A DNA stretch of 64,000 nucleotides from Hyphomicrobium nitrativorans NL23 (GTDB lineage: Bacteria > Pseudomonadota > Alphaproteobacteria > Rhizobiales > Hyphomicrobiaceae). Under the pieces are notes generated by a model. That model searched no databases, was not told the origin of the DNA, and was given only the letters and a program-made list of their open reading frames with translations. The stretch covers positions 2,793,821 through 2,857,820 of the forward strand of contig NC_022997.1 in NCBI RefSeq assembly GCF_000503895.1. Reading direction: 5' to 3'. A program made the translations under genes and the position numbers. Every line of letters begins with the position of its first letter. The stretch's first letter is position 1. Shown one piece after another: positions 42,550 to 52,480 of the stretch.

Positions 42550-43758
42550 TCAGGACGCGCGCGCGGTCAACTCGGCCGCGGGGGCGGAGGATGCGCCGGA
42601 TTCGTCCTCCAGGTCGAGAGCCGTCAGGCGCTCTCCACGTCCGCTGATGCGGCCAGCCGACGCGGTGACCTTCTCCAAGGCCTTGGCCGAAAGGCCGAAA
42701 TGGCGCTCCAGCTCGCCTACGCGCTCGACGAGACGAGCGACATCACCCAGCAACAGGCCCACCTCGCGCTGGATGAGACCGGCCTGGTCGCGCATCTTCG
42801 CATCCTTGATGACGGCCTGCACTGTCTGCACGGCGAGCATAAGCACGTTCGGCGCCACGATCACGACGCGGGCGCGATGCGCGCGCTGAACGAGATCGGC
42901 AAAATGCTCGTGAAGATCGCCGTAGACCGACTCGGACGGCACGAACATCAGGGCGGTGTCCTGCGTTTCGCCCGCGATCAGGTACTTGCCTGCGATGTCG
43001 TCGATGTGCTTGCCGACGGCAGCGCGAATGGCGTCGCGCGCCGACTTCGCGGCCTCGGGCGTTATTGCGATCCGCAAGGCTTCGAAGCCTTCGAGCGGAA
43101 ACTTGGAATCGATCACAAGCACCGCCGGCGTGTTCGGCAGGCGGATCACGCAGTCGGGCCGTTTTCCGTTCGAGAGTGTCGGCTGAAATTCATACGCGCC
43201 TGAGGGCAGCGCGTCGCGGATGATGGTTTCCATGCGAAGCTGGCCGAAAGCGCCGCGCGCCTGCTTATCGGCCAGCACGCCGGTGAGCGACGTCACTTCC
43301 GAAGAGAGGTTCGCGAGGCTCTGGCGCGCCTCGGCGATGACGGCGAGACGCTCGTTCAGGTTCGAGAGGCTTTCCGTCGTGCGACGGCCCGCTTCCGCCA
43401 GGTTGTCGCCCAGGCGGTGCGAGACGGTGTCGAGGCTGTCCGCCATGCGCCGCGAGAGGGCATCGACGCGCTCGGACAGACGGCCCGAAATTTCCTCCAC
43501 ACGCACATCGAGCACGCGCGCCTGCTCCGTCTCACGACGCACGGCGATCTCGCTCATCGCCGTGAGCCGGCCCTTGATCTCCGCGAGTTCGGCCGCCGCC
43601 AGCGCGCTCTGCTGGCCACGCTTGAGCGACACCCAGACCACCACGATCACGAACACCAGAAGCGCCGCGCCGACCGCGATCAGCGGGTCGACGGCGTTCA
43701 ATGTCTCGCGCAGCGCGGCAAGCCAGTGGGTCAGGCGCTCTGAATAGGTCTCGACCAT
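42550..43758 (-). CDS. rmuC: DNA recombination protein RmuC
   Basis: A 402-residue protein with an N-terminal membrane helix (PLIAVGAALLVFVIVVVWVSL, about 23-43). A long coiled coil (about 50-150) and a PD-(D/E)XK-like nuclease core follow, with VIDSKFPLEGFEAL and the family segments ARGAFGQLRMETII and FVPSESVYGDLHEHF. RmuC is thought to limit inversions between short repeats. The ATG at 43758 is chosen because the region upstream lacks family features. It is followed directly by tex. Confidence 0.94.
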   Translation of the reverse strand: MVETYSERLTHWLAALRETLNAVDPLIAVGAALLVFVIVVVWVSLKRGQQSALAAAELAEIKGRLTAMSEIAVRRETEQARVLDVRVEEISGRLSERVDALSRRMADSLDTVSHRLGDNLAEAGRRTTESLSNLNERLAVIAEARQSLANLSSEVTSLTGVLADKQARGAFGQLRMETIIRDALPSGAYEFQPTLSNGKRPDCVIRLPNTPAVLVIDSKFPLEGFEALRIAITPEAAKSARDAIRAAVGKHIDDIAGKYLIAGETQDTALMFVPSESVYGDLHEHFADLVQRAHRARVVIVAPNVLMLAVQTVQAVIKDAKMRDQAGLIQREVGLLLGDVARLVERVGELERHFGLSAKALEKVTASAGRISGRGERLTALDLEDESGASSAPAAELTARAS

Positions 43759-43864
43759 GGCTCCGTAGGTAGCCGATTCGGAGGCCGGAAATTTGGTCCG
43801 GCGCGCCCGCCCCGTGCCCTTCGGCCGCCGTAGAAGCGCCGCAGAACCGCGCGACCGTCTACGG

Positions 43865-44455
43865 ATGAAATTCCGCTCCGCCTTTTTCGCACGTCCTGTC
43901 GCAGCCGTCGCCCTGGCGCTTTTCGCTGTTGCGCCCTGCGCCTGCGCGGCGAACAAAAGCGACGAGGCCGAAATCCGCTCCGTCATCGCGGCCTGGTATG
44001 GCGAGCTTCGGAAGAAAGAGAACGGGCGCCCGCGCAAGGTTGCCGCGCCCGGTTTCATCGATGCCACGCCGCACTATCGGCACCTCGATACGGGTGCCGC
44101 CTCGGCGGGTCCGCGCGTCTACACCTCGCTCGCGGCCACGGCGCTCGAATTCACGTACGACATCGAGCGATTGCGGATCGACCCCGCCTTCGCCAAGGTC
44201 AACGTGTGGGAGCGCGGCTACTTTTATGCGTGGTCAGCGCAGACCACTTATGAGCGCGCAGCGGCAACGGTCTTCGTTCTGGAGCGGCAGGAGACCGACG
44301 GGCGTTGGCTGCTCCTCGCACATCAGACGAGCCCGCAGGGGATTCCGCCCGGCAAGCACACCAACCCGATGCCGGACCTGCGCGACCGTTTCTACGCGAC
44401 CGAAGGCAAGGATCGCGACCCGCAAGCGGATGCCCGCAACGCGCAAAATCGGTGA
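43865..44455 (+). CDS. exported NTF2/SnoaL-like protein
   Basis: A 196-residue protein with a signal peptide (VAAVALALFAVAPCACA, cleavage near ACA|ANKSD). The mature domain has the look of an NTF2-like cone fold (DEAEIRSVIAAWYGELRK, then a beta-rich half ending ERQETDGRWLLLAHQTSP). Catalytic or ligand function is unknown. Divergent from rmuC and convergent with the DUF4384 gene, three bases away. The GGATG context and the signal peptide favour the ATG at 43865. Confidence 0.7.
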   Translation: MKFRSAFFARPVAAVALALFAVAPCACAANKSDEAEIRSVIAAWYGELRKKENGRPRKVAAPGFIDATPHYRHLDTGAASAGPRVYTSLAATALEFTYDIERLRIDPAFAKVNVWERGYFYAWSAQTTYERAAATVFVLERQETDGRWLLLAHQTSPQGIPPGKHTNPMPDLRDRFYATEGKDRDPQADARNAQNR

Positions 44456-44458
44456 GTG

Positions 44459-46093
44459 CTAAAGAGGCCCGCCGCCCGGCTCGATCACGATCGTGATTGC
44501 CGTGCGTCCTTCCACGCCGGCCTCTTTGGGCGCGACCGGCGGCGGCTCCTTTTCCACCGGCGCACGGCCGCGTCGCTTGCGGCGGGCTGCCTGGACCTCC
44601 TGCCTGGCGCGGATGTTCTTTTCCCGCGTCTCGGCCGTCCGCAGGAATTCCCGCCAATCTCCGAGGAGCGCGAAGCGCTGCCGTTCGTAGTCGTAGGAGA
44701 TGCCCTGCGGCCGGCGCGCGTCCCGCTGGCAGATGGCGACTACCGTCTCCTCCCCCGCCTTCTCGAAGCGGAACTGATAGCCCGCCGTATTACCCGGAAC
44801 CCGCACGGTGACAGATGGCGCGACGAGATTTTCAGGCTCCAATTCGTTTGGGAACAGCACCGTGGCCTGCCCCTCGCCGTCGACACCGATCAGCGTCAGG
44901 TGACAGGCCTTGTCGACACGCACGTTGAAGGTCACGAGATCGCGCGGGCGATAGGAGGGCCGGTCGGGCCAGAGCACAACGTCAACCGCGTCGCGCGGAT
45001 CTGTTTTCTCCCGCTCTTTCTCGACGCGCGCCTTCGGTGCGCCGTCGAGCGCGTGCGACAGCCGCTGCCACGCGTCCCGCGGGACTGCACCGTGCGCGAG
45101 GCGCCGCGATGGGACGAGCAGATCGCCCCCGACAGTCATCAGCGCTTTTCTCAGGGCATTCGGGGGAACGCCCTGCTCGGCTGCGGCCCGCACGAGATCC
45201 ACGTCACGCGTCCAATGGCGCGCAAGCGCCGAGACGGCCCGCTCGCCGGCCTTATCCAAAACGGTCTGGCCGATGGACCCCGCGTTCGCGTCGTCATCCT
45301 TCCGTTCGGACAAGACGCGCGCTGCGAGCCAATCGGCCGGCACCGCGCCGCTTGCCGAGAGAGGCGCATCCGCCGTCAACCGATCCCAGCCTGAAACCTT
45401 AAGCGCCTCCGCGCCCGGACGAATGGCGAGGAGGACGCTCTTCTCGCCCAGGGTTTCGAGTTGCAGCCCCTCACGGCGGCCGGTCAGCGCGCCAAGCAGT
45501 GTGGCGGTCGCGATGCGCAATTCCATCATGCGCATGGGCGCCGTACATGCATTCCACAAATGCGCGAGCGAGACGAAGCGGGTCGCGGCCGCGTCCTCGG
45601 GGCCGACCGCGTCCGCCCAGCGCCGGACAAGCGCCGCGATGTCGTCGGCCGAAACGAGCGTACGGTCGCGACAGCCGTCTTCGCGCAGGGGCAAGCTCGC
45701 GATCCAGTCGCGCACGGCCTCGATGTCCTCAGGCGAAGGCGCGACGACGTTTGCGTCACTTCCTTCCTTGACCTCACGCAACGGGCGCGCGCGCGCCAGG
45801 CGCAGATAAAGCGGCGAGGCGTCCGGGCGTCCCGGCATGACGAGGCCCGGATCGTCTGCGATCTCCTCCAGGCTCTGGATGGGGCCGTCAGCCGACTGCG
45901 TGTCGCCCCGACACACGGTGCAATGCGTCTCGATCACGGCTTTGGCGCGCTTAGGCAGCGTTGCGTCGCCATTCTCCGTGGCAGCCAGCGGTTTCACAGC
46001 CACGACACACGCGAACGCCAGGCACGCCGCGAAGGCGAACCAAGCGCCAGCCCGTGCGCGCGTTCCCTCTCTCATTCCCGTCGTCTCCGTCAT
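44459..46093 (-). CDS. exported protein with degenerate cytochrome-c-like motif and DUF4384 domain
   Basis: A 544-residue protein. A signal sequence (AWFAFAACLAFACVVAVKP) is followed by a segment like planctomycete-type cytochrome c domains (VIETHCTVCRGD, then PGRPDASPLYLRLA). The haem motif reads CxxCR rather than CxxCH. A helical middle part contains further cysteines (REDGCRDRTLV, LWNACTAPM). The C-terminal part is DUF4384-like (PSYRPRDLVTFNVRVDKACH, ATVLFPNELEPENLVAP), found in envelope proteins. A basic, Pro-rich tail ends it. Function unknown; haem binding is doubtful without the axial His. Confidence 0.72.
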   Translation of the reverse strand: MTETTGMREGTRARAGAWFAFAACLAFACVVAVKPLAATENGDATLPKRAKAVIETHCTVCRGDTQSADGPIQSLEEIADDPGLVMPGRPDASPLYLRLARARPLREVKEGSDANVVAPSPEDIEAVRDWIASLPLREDGCRDRTLVSADDIAALVRRWADAVGPEDAAATRFVSLAHLWNACTAPMRMMELRIATATLLGALTGRREGLQLETLGEKSVLLAIRPGAEALKVSGWDRLTADAPLSASGAVPADWLAARVLSERKDDDANAGSIGQTVLDKAGERAVSALARHWTRDVDLVRAAAEQGVPPNALRKALMTVGGDLLVPSRRLAHGAVPRDAWQRLSHALDGAPKARVEKEREKTDPRDAVDVVLWPDRPSYRPRDLVTFNVRVDKACHLTLIGVDGEGQATVLFPNELEPENLVAPSVTVRVPGNTAGYQFRFEKAGEETVVAICQRDARRPQGISYDYERQRFALLGDWREFLRTAETREKNIRARQEVQAARRKRRGRAPVEKEPPPVAPKEAGVEGRTAITIVIEPGGGPL

Positions 46094-46295
46094 CGGCCGT
46101 CACGTTCTTCCGAGACTATCGGGGGGCCGCGTGGGAGCCTAGACCCTACTCGGCGGAGCGTTGCGCGCTTTCAGTTGCATTTACCAGCACGAAGGTGGGC
46201 GGAGGAACCGCACCGGCCGAGGGTGGTTCAATAAGGGTACGTGGCCTATGTGTGGCTGGAGAGACTGCATCCCTTCTCACGGACCTGAGCCCCCA

Positions 46296-47948
46296 ATGCC
46301 GCACGGCGGAAAGATCCTGATCGACCAATTGGCCGCGCATGGCGTCACGCGCGTGTTCGAAGTGCCGGGTGAAAGCTTTCTGGCCGCGCTCGATGGGCTT
46401 TATGAGACCTCGGCCATCGAGACCATCGTCTGCCGGCATGAAGGCGGAGCGGCGATGATGGCCGAGGCGACGGGCAAGCTCACCGGCCGTCCCGGCATCG
46501 TCTTCGCGACGCGCGGGCCGGGCGTCGTCAACGCCATCTCCGGCGTTTACGTCGCGCAGCAGGACGCCACGCCGATGATCCTGTTCGTCGGCCTGCCGAC
46601 GACCCCTCTCGAAGACAAGGCGCCGTTTCAGGAGATCGACCTCGAAGCCCTCTTTTCCGGCATCGCCAAGTGGACCGGCATCATCCGGCAGGCGGATCGG
46701 GTGGCCGAGTACGTTCAGCGCGCGTTTACGGTGGCGATGTCGGGGCGGCCGGGGCCTGTCATCATCGGCTTGCCGGAAGATGTGCTCTCCCAAGAGACGA
46801 GCGCAACGGTGCTCGCACCTGCGGCGCTTAAAGGCGGTGCCCCGTCCGCGCGTGACATGAGCGATCTCGGCCAACGTCTCGCCGCTGCGGCGCGTCCGCT
46901 CATCATCGTCGGCGGACCTGGTTGGACGGACGAAACGCGGCACGCGGTCGAGCGGTTTGCGCAGCGGTTCGATCTTCCGATCGCGTCGTCGTTCCGGTGT
47001 CAGGATTACGTCGACAACCGGCATCCCTGCTATGTGGGTCACCTGGGCTTCACGACGGATACCAAGCTCAAGGCCGGCCTCACGGCGGCCGACCTCGTGA
47101 TCGCGGTCGGCGCGGAAGTGGCCGACATCGCGACCGATTCCTACGCCCTTCTCAGCGGTCCGGGAAAAACGTTCGTGCAAGTCCATCCCGAGCCCAGCGC
47201 GATTTTGGGCTATCGCGGCGCGGCGCTTTCGATCGTCGCAACATCCGCAGCGTTTTCGGAAGCGCTCGCCGACGTTGCGCCCGAGCCGCGCGAAACGGAG
47301 AGCCGTCGCTGGGGCGGCTATCGTCTGGATCTGCGCGCGGCGTACGAAGCGAGCCTCGCGCCGCGGCCGACGCCGGGTGCGCTCAAGCTCGAAGACGTGG
47401 TGACGGCGGTCTCGACGCTCCTGCCTGAAAACGGGATCGTGACAAACGGTGCCGGAAACTATTCGCAGTGGGTGCACCGCTACTTCCAGTTCAAGGGCTA
47501 TCACACGGGGCTCGCGCCCACGTCCGGTTCGATGGGCTACGGGCTGCCGGCGGCGATTGCGGCGAAGCTCGAACACCCCGACGCGCCTGTCGTGTGCTTC
47601 GCCGGCGACGGCTGTTTCGCCATGACGGGGGCCGAGCTCGGGACGGCCGTGCAGCACGGACTCGCCATCGTCATCCTGATTGCCAACAACGGGATGTTCG
47701 GCACGATCCGGATGCACCAGGAGCGGAAGTATCCGGGACGTCCGAGCGGGACCGATCTCGTCAACCCGGATTTCGCCGCGTTTGCGCGAGCGCACGGGGC
47801 GCAGGGCGCGACGGTCGAAAACAGCGAGGACTTCGAAGCGGTGTTCCGCGATGCACTCCGCGCCGAAGGTCCGTTCGTCATCGATCTCCGGCAGGATCCG
47901 GACGCCATCACCCCCACGCAGACGCTGTCGGGCCTCGTGCGGGATTGA
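46296..47948 (+). CDS. acetolactate-synthase-like thiamine-diphosphate enzyme
   Basis: A 550-residue ThDP enzyme related to the large subunit of acetolactate synthase but distinct from the ilvB product at 10-12 kb. The catalytic Glu is in VCRHEGGAAMMAEATG, the middle FAD/ThDP-fold domain follows, and the ThDP motif is FAGDGCFAMTGAELG...NN. No small subunit adjoins. Possible activities include a catabolic acetolactate synthase, a benzoylformate-type decarboxylase or a 2-oxo-acid ligase/lyase. The ATG at 46296 starts just before the first domain. Confidence 0.88.
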   Translation: MPHGGKILIDQLAAHGVTRVFEVPGESFLAALDGLYETSAIETIVCRHEGGAAMMAEATGKLTGRPGIVFATRGPGVVNAISGVYVAQQDATPMILFVGLPTTPLEDKAPFQEIDLEALFSGIAKWTGIIRQADRVAEYVQRAFTVAMSGRPGPVIIGLPEDVLSQETSATVLAPAALKGGAPSARDMSDLGQRLAAAARPLIIVGGPGWTDETRHAVERFAQRFDLPIASSFRCQDYVDNRHPCYVGHLGFTTDTKLKAGLTAADLVIAVGAEVADIATDSYALLSGPGKTFVQVHPEPSAILGYRGAALSIVATSAAFSEALADVAPEPRETESRRWGGYRLDLRAAYEASLAPRPTPGALKLEDVVTAVSTLLPENGIVTNGAGNYSQWVHRYFQFKGYHTGLAPTSGSMGYGLPAAIAAKLEHPDAPVVCFAGDGCFAMTGAELGTAVQHGLAIVILIANNGMFGTIRMHQERKYPGRPSGTDLVNPDFAAFARAHGAQGATVENSEDFEAVFRDALRAEGPFVIDLRQDPDAITPTQTLSGLVRD

Positions 47949-47960
47949 GCCGCATGGATT

Positions 47961-49811
47961 TCAATTGGCGGCGCGCTCCAGAAGCGCGGGCGTCTCCCGC
48001 GCGTTGAACACGTTTCCGCATTCCCGCACAGTCAGCGTCGCCGTGCTGAAGCAGGCTTCCGACTTTTTCGAGATCGTCTTGAGGCGGCTCAGTTCGTGGG
48101 CAATCTCGTCGGTGGTCGCTGCGCGCCCGCCCTTCGGCAAAACGAGCAGCGCGACGGAGCAGGTCAGCAACGGGAAACGTGCGACGACACCGTCCCTGCC
48201 CGCGCATTCGATATATCCGTTCTGGCGATGCTGCTGAGTGTAAAGGCTTTCGGCATTCAATGCGAAGCGCGTGCACACGTCCCGCACGCGGCGCGAAAAA
48301 CCGTCGATCTCTCCCGAGACGCCCACGAAGAAGTCGTCGCCGCCGATATGGCCGATGAAGACGTCATCGCGCCCGAATTCGGCACGCAGCAGATCGGCGA
48401 ACATGATGATGGCCCTGTCGCCGACGTGGAACCCGTAGACATCGTTGAACGGCTTGAAGTGATTGAAATCGAGATGCGCGAACGCATGGCTCAGGCCGCG
48501 CTCCTCGGTTGCGCGCCCGATGAAGCCGAGGATTGCATCGTTCGCCGGCAGGTGCGTGAGCGGGTTCTGGCTTTGCGCCTGCCGCAGCCTGATCATTCCC
48601 GCGAGGCGCAGGAGCGCGTTCGACGGCACGAAGCCGGAGTACCTCGTCCCTTCCGTCACGATCACGCCCTCGTCGATCGCGTGCGCACACTGCTCGATCA
48701 GTTGCGTGGGGCAGATGCTGGCGTCCACTGTCGGCAGGCGCGTCGTGAAATCGCGCAGCGTCATGGGGAACGACGAATTCTGGAGAAGATCGCGCCCGAA
48801 AGGCGATTGCACCAGCCATCGTAAATCACGCTCGCGCACAATCCCGAGCGGCATCCTCCGCGCATCGACGACGGGACGATAAGCGCACTCGGGGTGGCCG
48901 AGAAAGTAATCGACGACATCCGCGACACGCGTCGTATCGGGCAGCGCTTCGAGCGCCATCACGACGCCCTCGGCTTCGAGGGTGACCACGTTGCGCGGCG
49001 CGAGGCGACGGTCGGGGTTTTCGGAAACGGGGCCGTACACGCTGCGGATGTCAGCGGCTTCCGTGCTCGGCATGGCAACGAAATAGCCCTGCACGAGATC
49101 GCACCCGGCGTCGCGGCACGCGTGCAGCTCTTCCACGCGCTCGACCCCCTCCGCCACGACCTGCGTCCCGAGAATGTGCGCAAGCTCGACGACGCGCGAG
49201 ACGAACACGCGCTTGCGGCCATCGCGGTCGAGATCCTTGATAAAGAAGCGATCGATCTTCACGTACTCGGGCTGGAGCTCGTAAAGGGCCTGCAGTCCGG
49301 AATGGCCGGTGCCGAAATCGTCGATGGCGATGCGAAAACCGTGCTGGCGCAGCTCTGCAACCGCCTGGATGAGCCCGACACAGCTTGGGGCTTCCCCACC
49401 CTCGGTGATTTCGATGCAGACGTCGGACGGGGAGAGACCCGCCCGTGACAGCTCGGCGAGAAACGCCGGCAACGTGTCTTCGATCTGGGCCGCGCGCATG
49501 CGGTCCAGATTGACGAACAGGAGAGCATCGACATGCGCCTTGCGGGCGGCGATTTTCTGCGCGGCCCGCCCGACCAGAAACGCATCGACCTCGACGCGAA
49601 CGCCGAGGCGCTCCGCAAAAGCGAAAAACTGCGGGATCGATGCAAAGCCGAGCGCCTGGGTCTGCCGCGCGAGCGCTTCGCAGCCATGGGTCGCGCCGCT
49701 GCGGATATCCGTGATGGGTTGCAGGGCGGCATCGACCGCCTGGCGGACGCGGTCCAGGAAAATGGCTCCACCGTTGCTCTCGCGAAGCAAATGTACCGAC
49801 GACCCAAACAT
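47961..49811 (-). CDS. EAL-CBS-GGDEF c-di-GMP protein
   Basis: A 616-residue cytosolic protein with an unusual order. An EAL domain (about 20-260) has CEALAR, LFVNLDRM, CIEITEGG, AIDDFGTGHSGL, KIDRFFIKDLD and VVAEGVERVEEL, so phosphodiesterase activity is expected. Next comes a CBS pair (about 290-415, VVDARRMPLGIVRERDLRWL, GVIVTEGTRYSGFV) and a C-terminal GGDEF with GGDDFF. The CBS pair may bind adenosine nucleotides and gate the enzyme. Cyclase activity is uncertain. The ATG at 49811 has GGAG upstream; a GTG 21 bases further was rejected. Confidence 0.92.
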   Translation of the reverse strand: MFGSSVHLLRESNGGAIFLDRVRQAVDAALQPITDIRSGATHGCEALARQTQALGFASIPQFFAFAERLGVRVEVDAFLVGRAAQKIAARKAHVDALLFVNLDRMRAAQIEDTLPAFLAELSRAGLSPSDVCIEITEGGEAPSCVGLIQAVAELRQHGFRIAIDDFGTGHSGLQALYELQPEYVKIDRFFIKDLDRDGRKRVFVSRVVELAHILGTQVVAEGVERVEELHACRDAGCDLVQGYFVAMPSTEAADIRSVYGPVSENPDRRLAPRNVVTLEAEGVVMALEALPDTTRVADVVDYFLGHPECAYRPVVDARRMPLGIVRERDLRWLVQSPFGRDLLQNSSFPMTLRDFTTRLPTVDASICPTQLIEQCAHAIDEGVIVTEGTRYSGFVPSNALLRLAGMIRLRQAQSQNPLTHLPANDAILGFIGRATEERGLSHAFAHLDFNHFKPFNDVYGFHVGDRAIIMFADLLRAEFGRDDVFIGHIGGDDFFVGVSGEIDGFSRRVRDVCTRFALNAESLYTQQHRQNGYIECAGRDGVVARFPLLTCSVALLVLPKGGRAATTDEIAHELSRLKTISKKSEACFSTATLTVRECGNVFNARETPALLERAAN

Positions 49812-50186
49812 ATGCCGCTCCGCTGTTCCCACACCCGAGAGCTAGCAAGAAGCGATGAATTCGGCCTTAAACCGTCCGTCATGAGACTGTCATATTCGCA
49901 TTATTCGTCAGGGACTTATGCGACCTCTTGGCGCAACCGCAGACACGCGGACGCCCTCCAGGGGGCCGAGACGGCTCCGGTGCGCGCGGGACTTCGGAGG
50001 CTCCCTTAAAACTTGTCATTTCGGAGATTTGCGGCTAAGGAGCGGCCATCTCACACGCGCGTCTCATGCGCCCGGCGGATTAAAAGCCCCGCAGGGTCGC
50101 TCCGGTGGAACAGCTAAGCCTTTCATATGGCTCGCTTTTCTTCTCAAGACGCGCGGAGGACCAACCGGAAAAGGAACACGACGCAC
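49812..50186. other. 375-base intergenic stretch before rpsB
   Basis: This separates the leftward EAL-CBS-GGDEF gene from rpsB. It should contain the rpsB-tsf promoter and leader; TTGTCA at 50013-50018 is a weak -35 candidate without a good -10. No ORF is supported. S2 often regulates its own mRNA through the leader, but I cannot draw a specific structure here. Confidence 0.4.
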
Positions 50187-51182
50187 ATGACCGCGCCGCA
50201 ATTCAACATGCGCCAGCTCCTGGAAGCAGGCGTCCACTTCGGCCACCAGGCTCACCGCTGGAACCCCAAGATGGCGTCCTTTATCTATGGCGCCCGCAAC
50301 AACATCCACATTCTCGACCTGACCCAGACGGTGCCGATGCTGCACCAGGCGCTGAACAAGGTCTCCGACACCGTCGCTTCGGGCGGGCGCGTGCTTTTCG
50401 TCGCCACCAAGCGCCAGGCCTCCGACGCCATCGCCGACGCCGCCAAGCGCTCGGCTCAGTATTACATCAATCACCGCTGGCTCGGCGGCACGCTGACCAA
50501 CTGGAAGACGATCTCCACCTCGATCCGCCGCCTGCGTCAGCTCGACGACATTCTTGCCGACCCGCAGGGCCGCACCAAGAAAGAAGTCCTCACCATCCAG
50601 CGCGAGCGCGACAAGCTCGACAAGGCGCTCGGCGGCATCAAGGACATGGGCGGCGTGCCCGACCTCCTGTTCGTGATCGACACGAACAAGGAAGGCATCG
50701 CGATCAAGGAAGCCCGCAAGCTCGGCATTCCGATCGTCGCCATCGTCGACACCAACTGCGATCCCGACGGCATCGATTTCCCCGTTCCCGGTAACGACGA
50801 CGCTGGTCGCGCCATCACGCTTTACTGCGACCTCATCGCGCGTGCTGCCCTCGACGGCATCGAGCGCGGCCAGGGCTCGTCCGGCATCGACATCGGTGCC
50901 GCGGTCGACGCTCCGGCCGAGAGCCTGCCGGAGGCCGCCGTTGCCTTCAAGGGCATCGAGGGACCGCGCGGCGAAGCCGACGATCTCAAGCGGATCAAGG
51001 GTGTCAACGAGAAGATCGAGCAGAAGCTCAACGACGCGGGCGTGTTCCATTTCTGGCAGATCGCCGACCTCGACGCCGACAACCTTGCCGCGCTCGACCG
51101 TCAGCTCAAGCTCAAGGGCCAGATCGGTGAGGAAAACTGGGTCGCCCAGGCCAAAAAGCTCGTTGAGGCGTCCGCCGCCTAA
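50187..51182 (+). CDS. rpsB: 30S ribosomal protein S2 with C-terminal extension
   Basis: A 331-residue S2. The conserved core ([61 protein letters not shown]) is followed by about 80 extra residues beyond the usual 240-250. The extension includes [20 protein letters not shown], a helix-hairpin-helix-like segment found in many Rhizobiales S2 proteins. The ATG at 50187 follows an AAGGA. The protein binds the 30S head-platform region. tsf lies 120 bases downstream and is likely co-transcribed. Confidence 0.97.
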   Translation: MTAPQFNMRQLLEAGVHFGHQAHRWNPKMASFIYGARNNIHILDLTQTVPMLHQALNKVSDTVASGGRVLFVATKRQASDAIADAAKRSAQYYINHRWLGGTLTNWKTISTSIRRLRQLDDILADPQGRTKKEVLTIQRERDKLDKALGGIKDMGGVPDLLFVIDTNKEGIAIKEARKLGIPIVAIVDTNCDPDGIDFPVPGNDDAGRAITLYCDLIARAALDGIERGQGSSGIDIGAAVDAPAESLPEAAVAFKGIEGPRGEADDLKRIKGVNEKIEQKLNDAGVFHFWQIADLDADNLAALDRQLKLKGQIGEENWVAQAKKLVEASAA

Positions 51183-51302
51183 CTCCTCGGAGCGGGCGGG
51201 TCATCCCGTCCGCTTCGGCGCTGGCCTCCCACTGCGGACGGATCGCGTATCCGTTTTCCGCCCCATGGACACGACGCTTCGCTGAAGCGCGAAAGGAGAC
51301 TC

Positions 51303-52253
51303 ATGAGCACGATTTCAGCCGCACTGGTCAAAGAGCTGCGCGACAAGACCGGCGCCGGCATGATGGACTGCAAGCAGGCGCTGACCGAGACCAACGGCGA
51401 CATGGAGGCCGCTATCGACCTCCTGCGTAAGAAGGGTCTCGCAAAAGCCGCCAAGAAGTCGGACCGCGTTGCGGCGCAGGGCCTGATCGGCGTGATTTCT
51501 AAAGTGAAATCCGGTGCCGTCGTCGAGGTCAACTCCGAGACCGACTTCGTCGCCCGTAACGCGGAATTCCAGGAACTCGTCCAGACGATCGCAGGCCTCG
51601 CCGCCGAAGCCGGCGGCGATCTCCAGAAGCTCCTCACCGCGGCTTATCCCGGCGGCAAGGGCACGGTCGACGACCGGATGAAGGAAGCGATCGCCACCAT
51701 CGGCGAGAACATGGCCGTGCGCCGTACGGCTTCGCTCGCCGTCAACGACGGCGTCGTTGCGGATTACGTGCACAGCAAAGCCGCAGACGGCCTGGGCAAG
51801 ATCGGCGTGCTTGTCGCGCTCGAAAGCGCTGGCGACACGGACAAGCTGATGGCGCTCGGCCGGCAGATCGCCATGCACATTGCAGCGTCGAGCCCGCAGG
51901 TCGTCAACGTCGAGGACCTTTCGCAGGACGCGATGGACCGCGAGCGGGCGATTTATCTGGAGCAGGCCAAGGCCGAGCCTAAGAACGCCGGCAAGTCGGA
52001 CGAAATCCTGCTCAAGGCCGGTGAAGGCCGCCTTCAGAAAGAATTCGTCAACCAGGCCGTACTCCTCAAGCAGGTGTTCGTGATCGACGGCAAGGCAACC
52101 GTCGCGGAAATCCTGAAGCAGGCCGAAAAGGACGTCGGCGCGCCGGTCAAGGTCGCGGCATTCGTGCGTTATCAGCTCGGTGAAGGCATCGAGAAGAAAG
52201 AAGAAGATTTCGCCGCCGAAGTCGCCAAAACGATGGGCGCAGTAAAACAGTAA
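51303..52253 (+). CDS. tsf: elongation factor Ts
   Basis: A 316-residue nucleotide exchange factor for EF-Tu. The N-terminal UBA domain ([21 protein letters not shown]), the EF-Tu-contacting TDFVARN and the duplicated core ([14 protein letters not shown]) are clear. Length is slightly above E. coli (283) and typical for alphaproteobacteria. A GAAAGGAGA ribosome site precedes the ATG. It is followed by a strong terminator, so pyrH downstream needs read-through or its own promoter. Confidence 0.98.
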   Translation: MSTISAALVKELRDKTGAGMMDCKQALTETNGDMEAAIDLLRKKGLAKAAKKSDRVAAQGLIGVISKVKSGAVVEVNSETDFVARNAEFQELVQTIAGLAAEAGGDLQKLLTAAYPGGKGTVDDRMKEAIATIGENMAVRRTASLAVNDGVVADYVHSKAADGLGKIGVLVALESAGDTDKLMALGRQIAMHIAASSPQVVNVEDLSQDAMDRERAIYLEQAKAEPKNAGKSDEILLKAGEGRLQKEFVNQAVLLKQVFVIDGKATVAEILKQAEKDVGAPVKVAAFVRYQLGEGIEKKEEDFAAEVAKTMGAVKQ

Positions 52254-52269
52254 GGCTAGACGGGAAAAA

Positions 52270-52296
52270 GCCGGCGAAATCGCCGGCTTTTTTTTT
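52270..52296 (+). terminator. strong intrinsic terminator after tsf
   Basis: GCCGGCG (52270-52276) pairs with CGCCGGC (52281-52287) around AAAT, followed by nine T (52288-52296). Flanking A-tract makes it potentially bidirectional. Confidence 0.92.
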
Positions 52297-52353
52297 GGCG
52301 TACGCAAGCTGCCTGAGGCTTCGCTCAACGGATGTTGTGGTATGTGGATGGCT

Positions 52354-52398
52354 GGCGCACTTGCGCCGGGTCGCCTTGCTCCCGGGCGCAAGTGCGCC
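52354..52398. repeat. 14-bp inverted repeat enclosing a dispersed core sequence
   Basis: Arms GGCGCACTTGCGCC (52354-52367) and GGCGCAAGTGCGCC (52385-52398) are perfectly complementary. The loop holds the 3' part of CCGGGTCGCCTTGCTCCC (52366-52383), which also occurs after tRNA-Val at 30722-30739. It lies between tsf and pyrH. Confidence 0.75.
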
Positions 52399-52480
52399 GT
52401 TTCTTTTGCCAGGACAGCGCACCGAGGGCAAAGTGCCGGCAGACGACTGTGGACGCGACGACAATAAAACGGAGACCGGC

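Noticed and set aside
52295-52480. N-terminal extension of UMP kinase back to 52295
   Set aside because: The extension would include the tsf terminator tail and the inverted repeat. The ATG at 52481 has a ribosome site and gives the normal family length.
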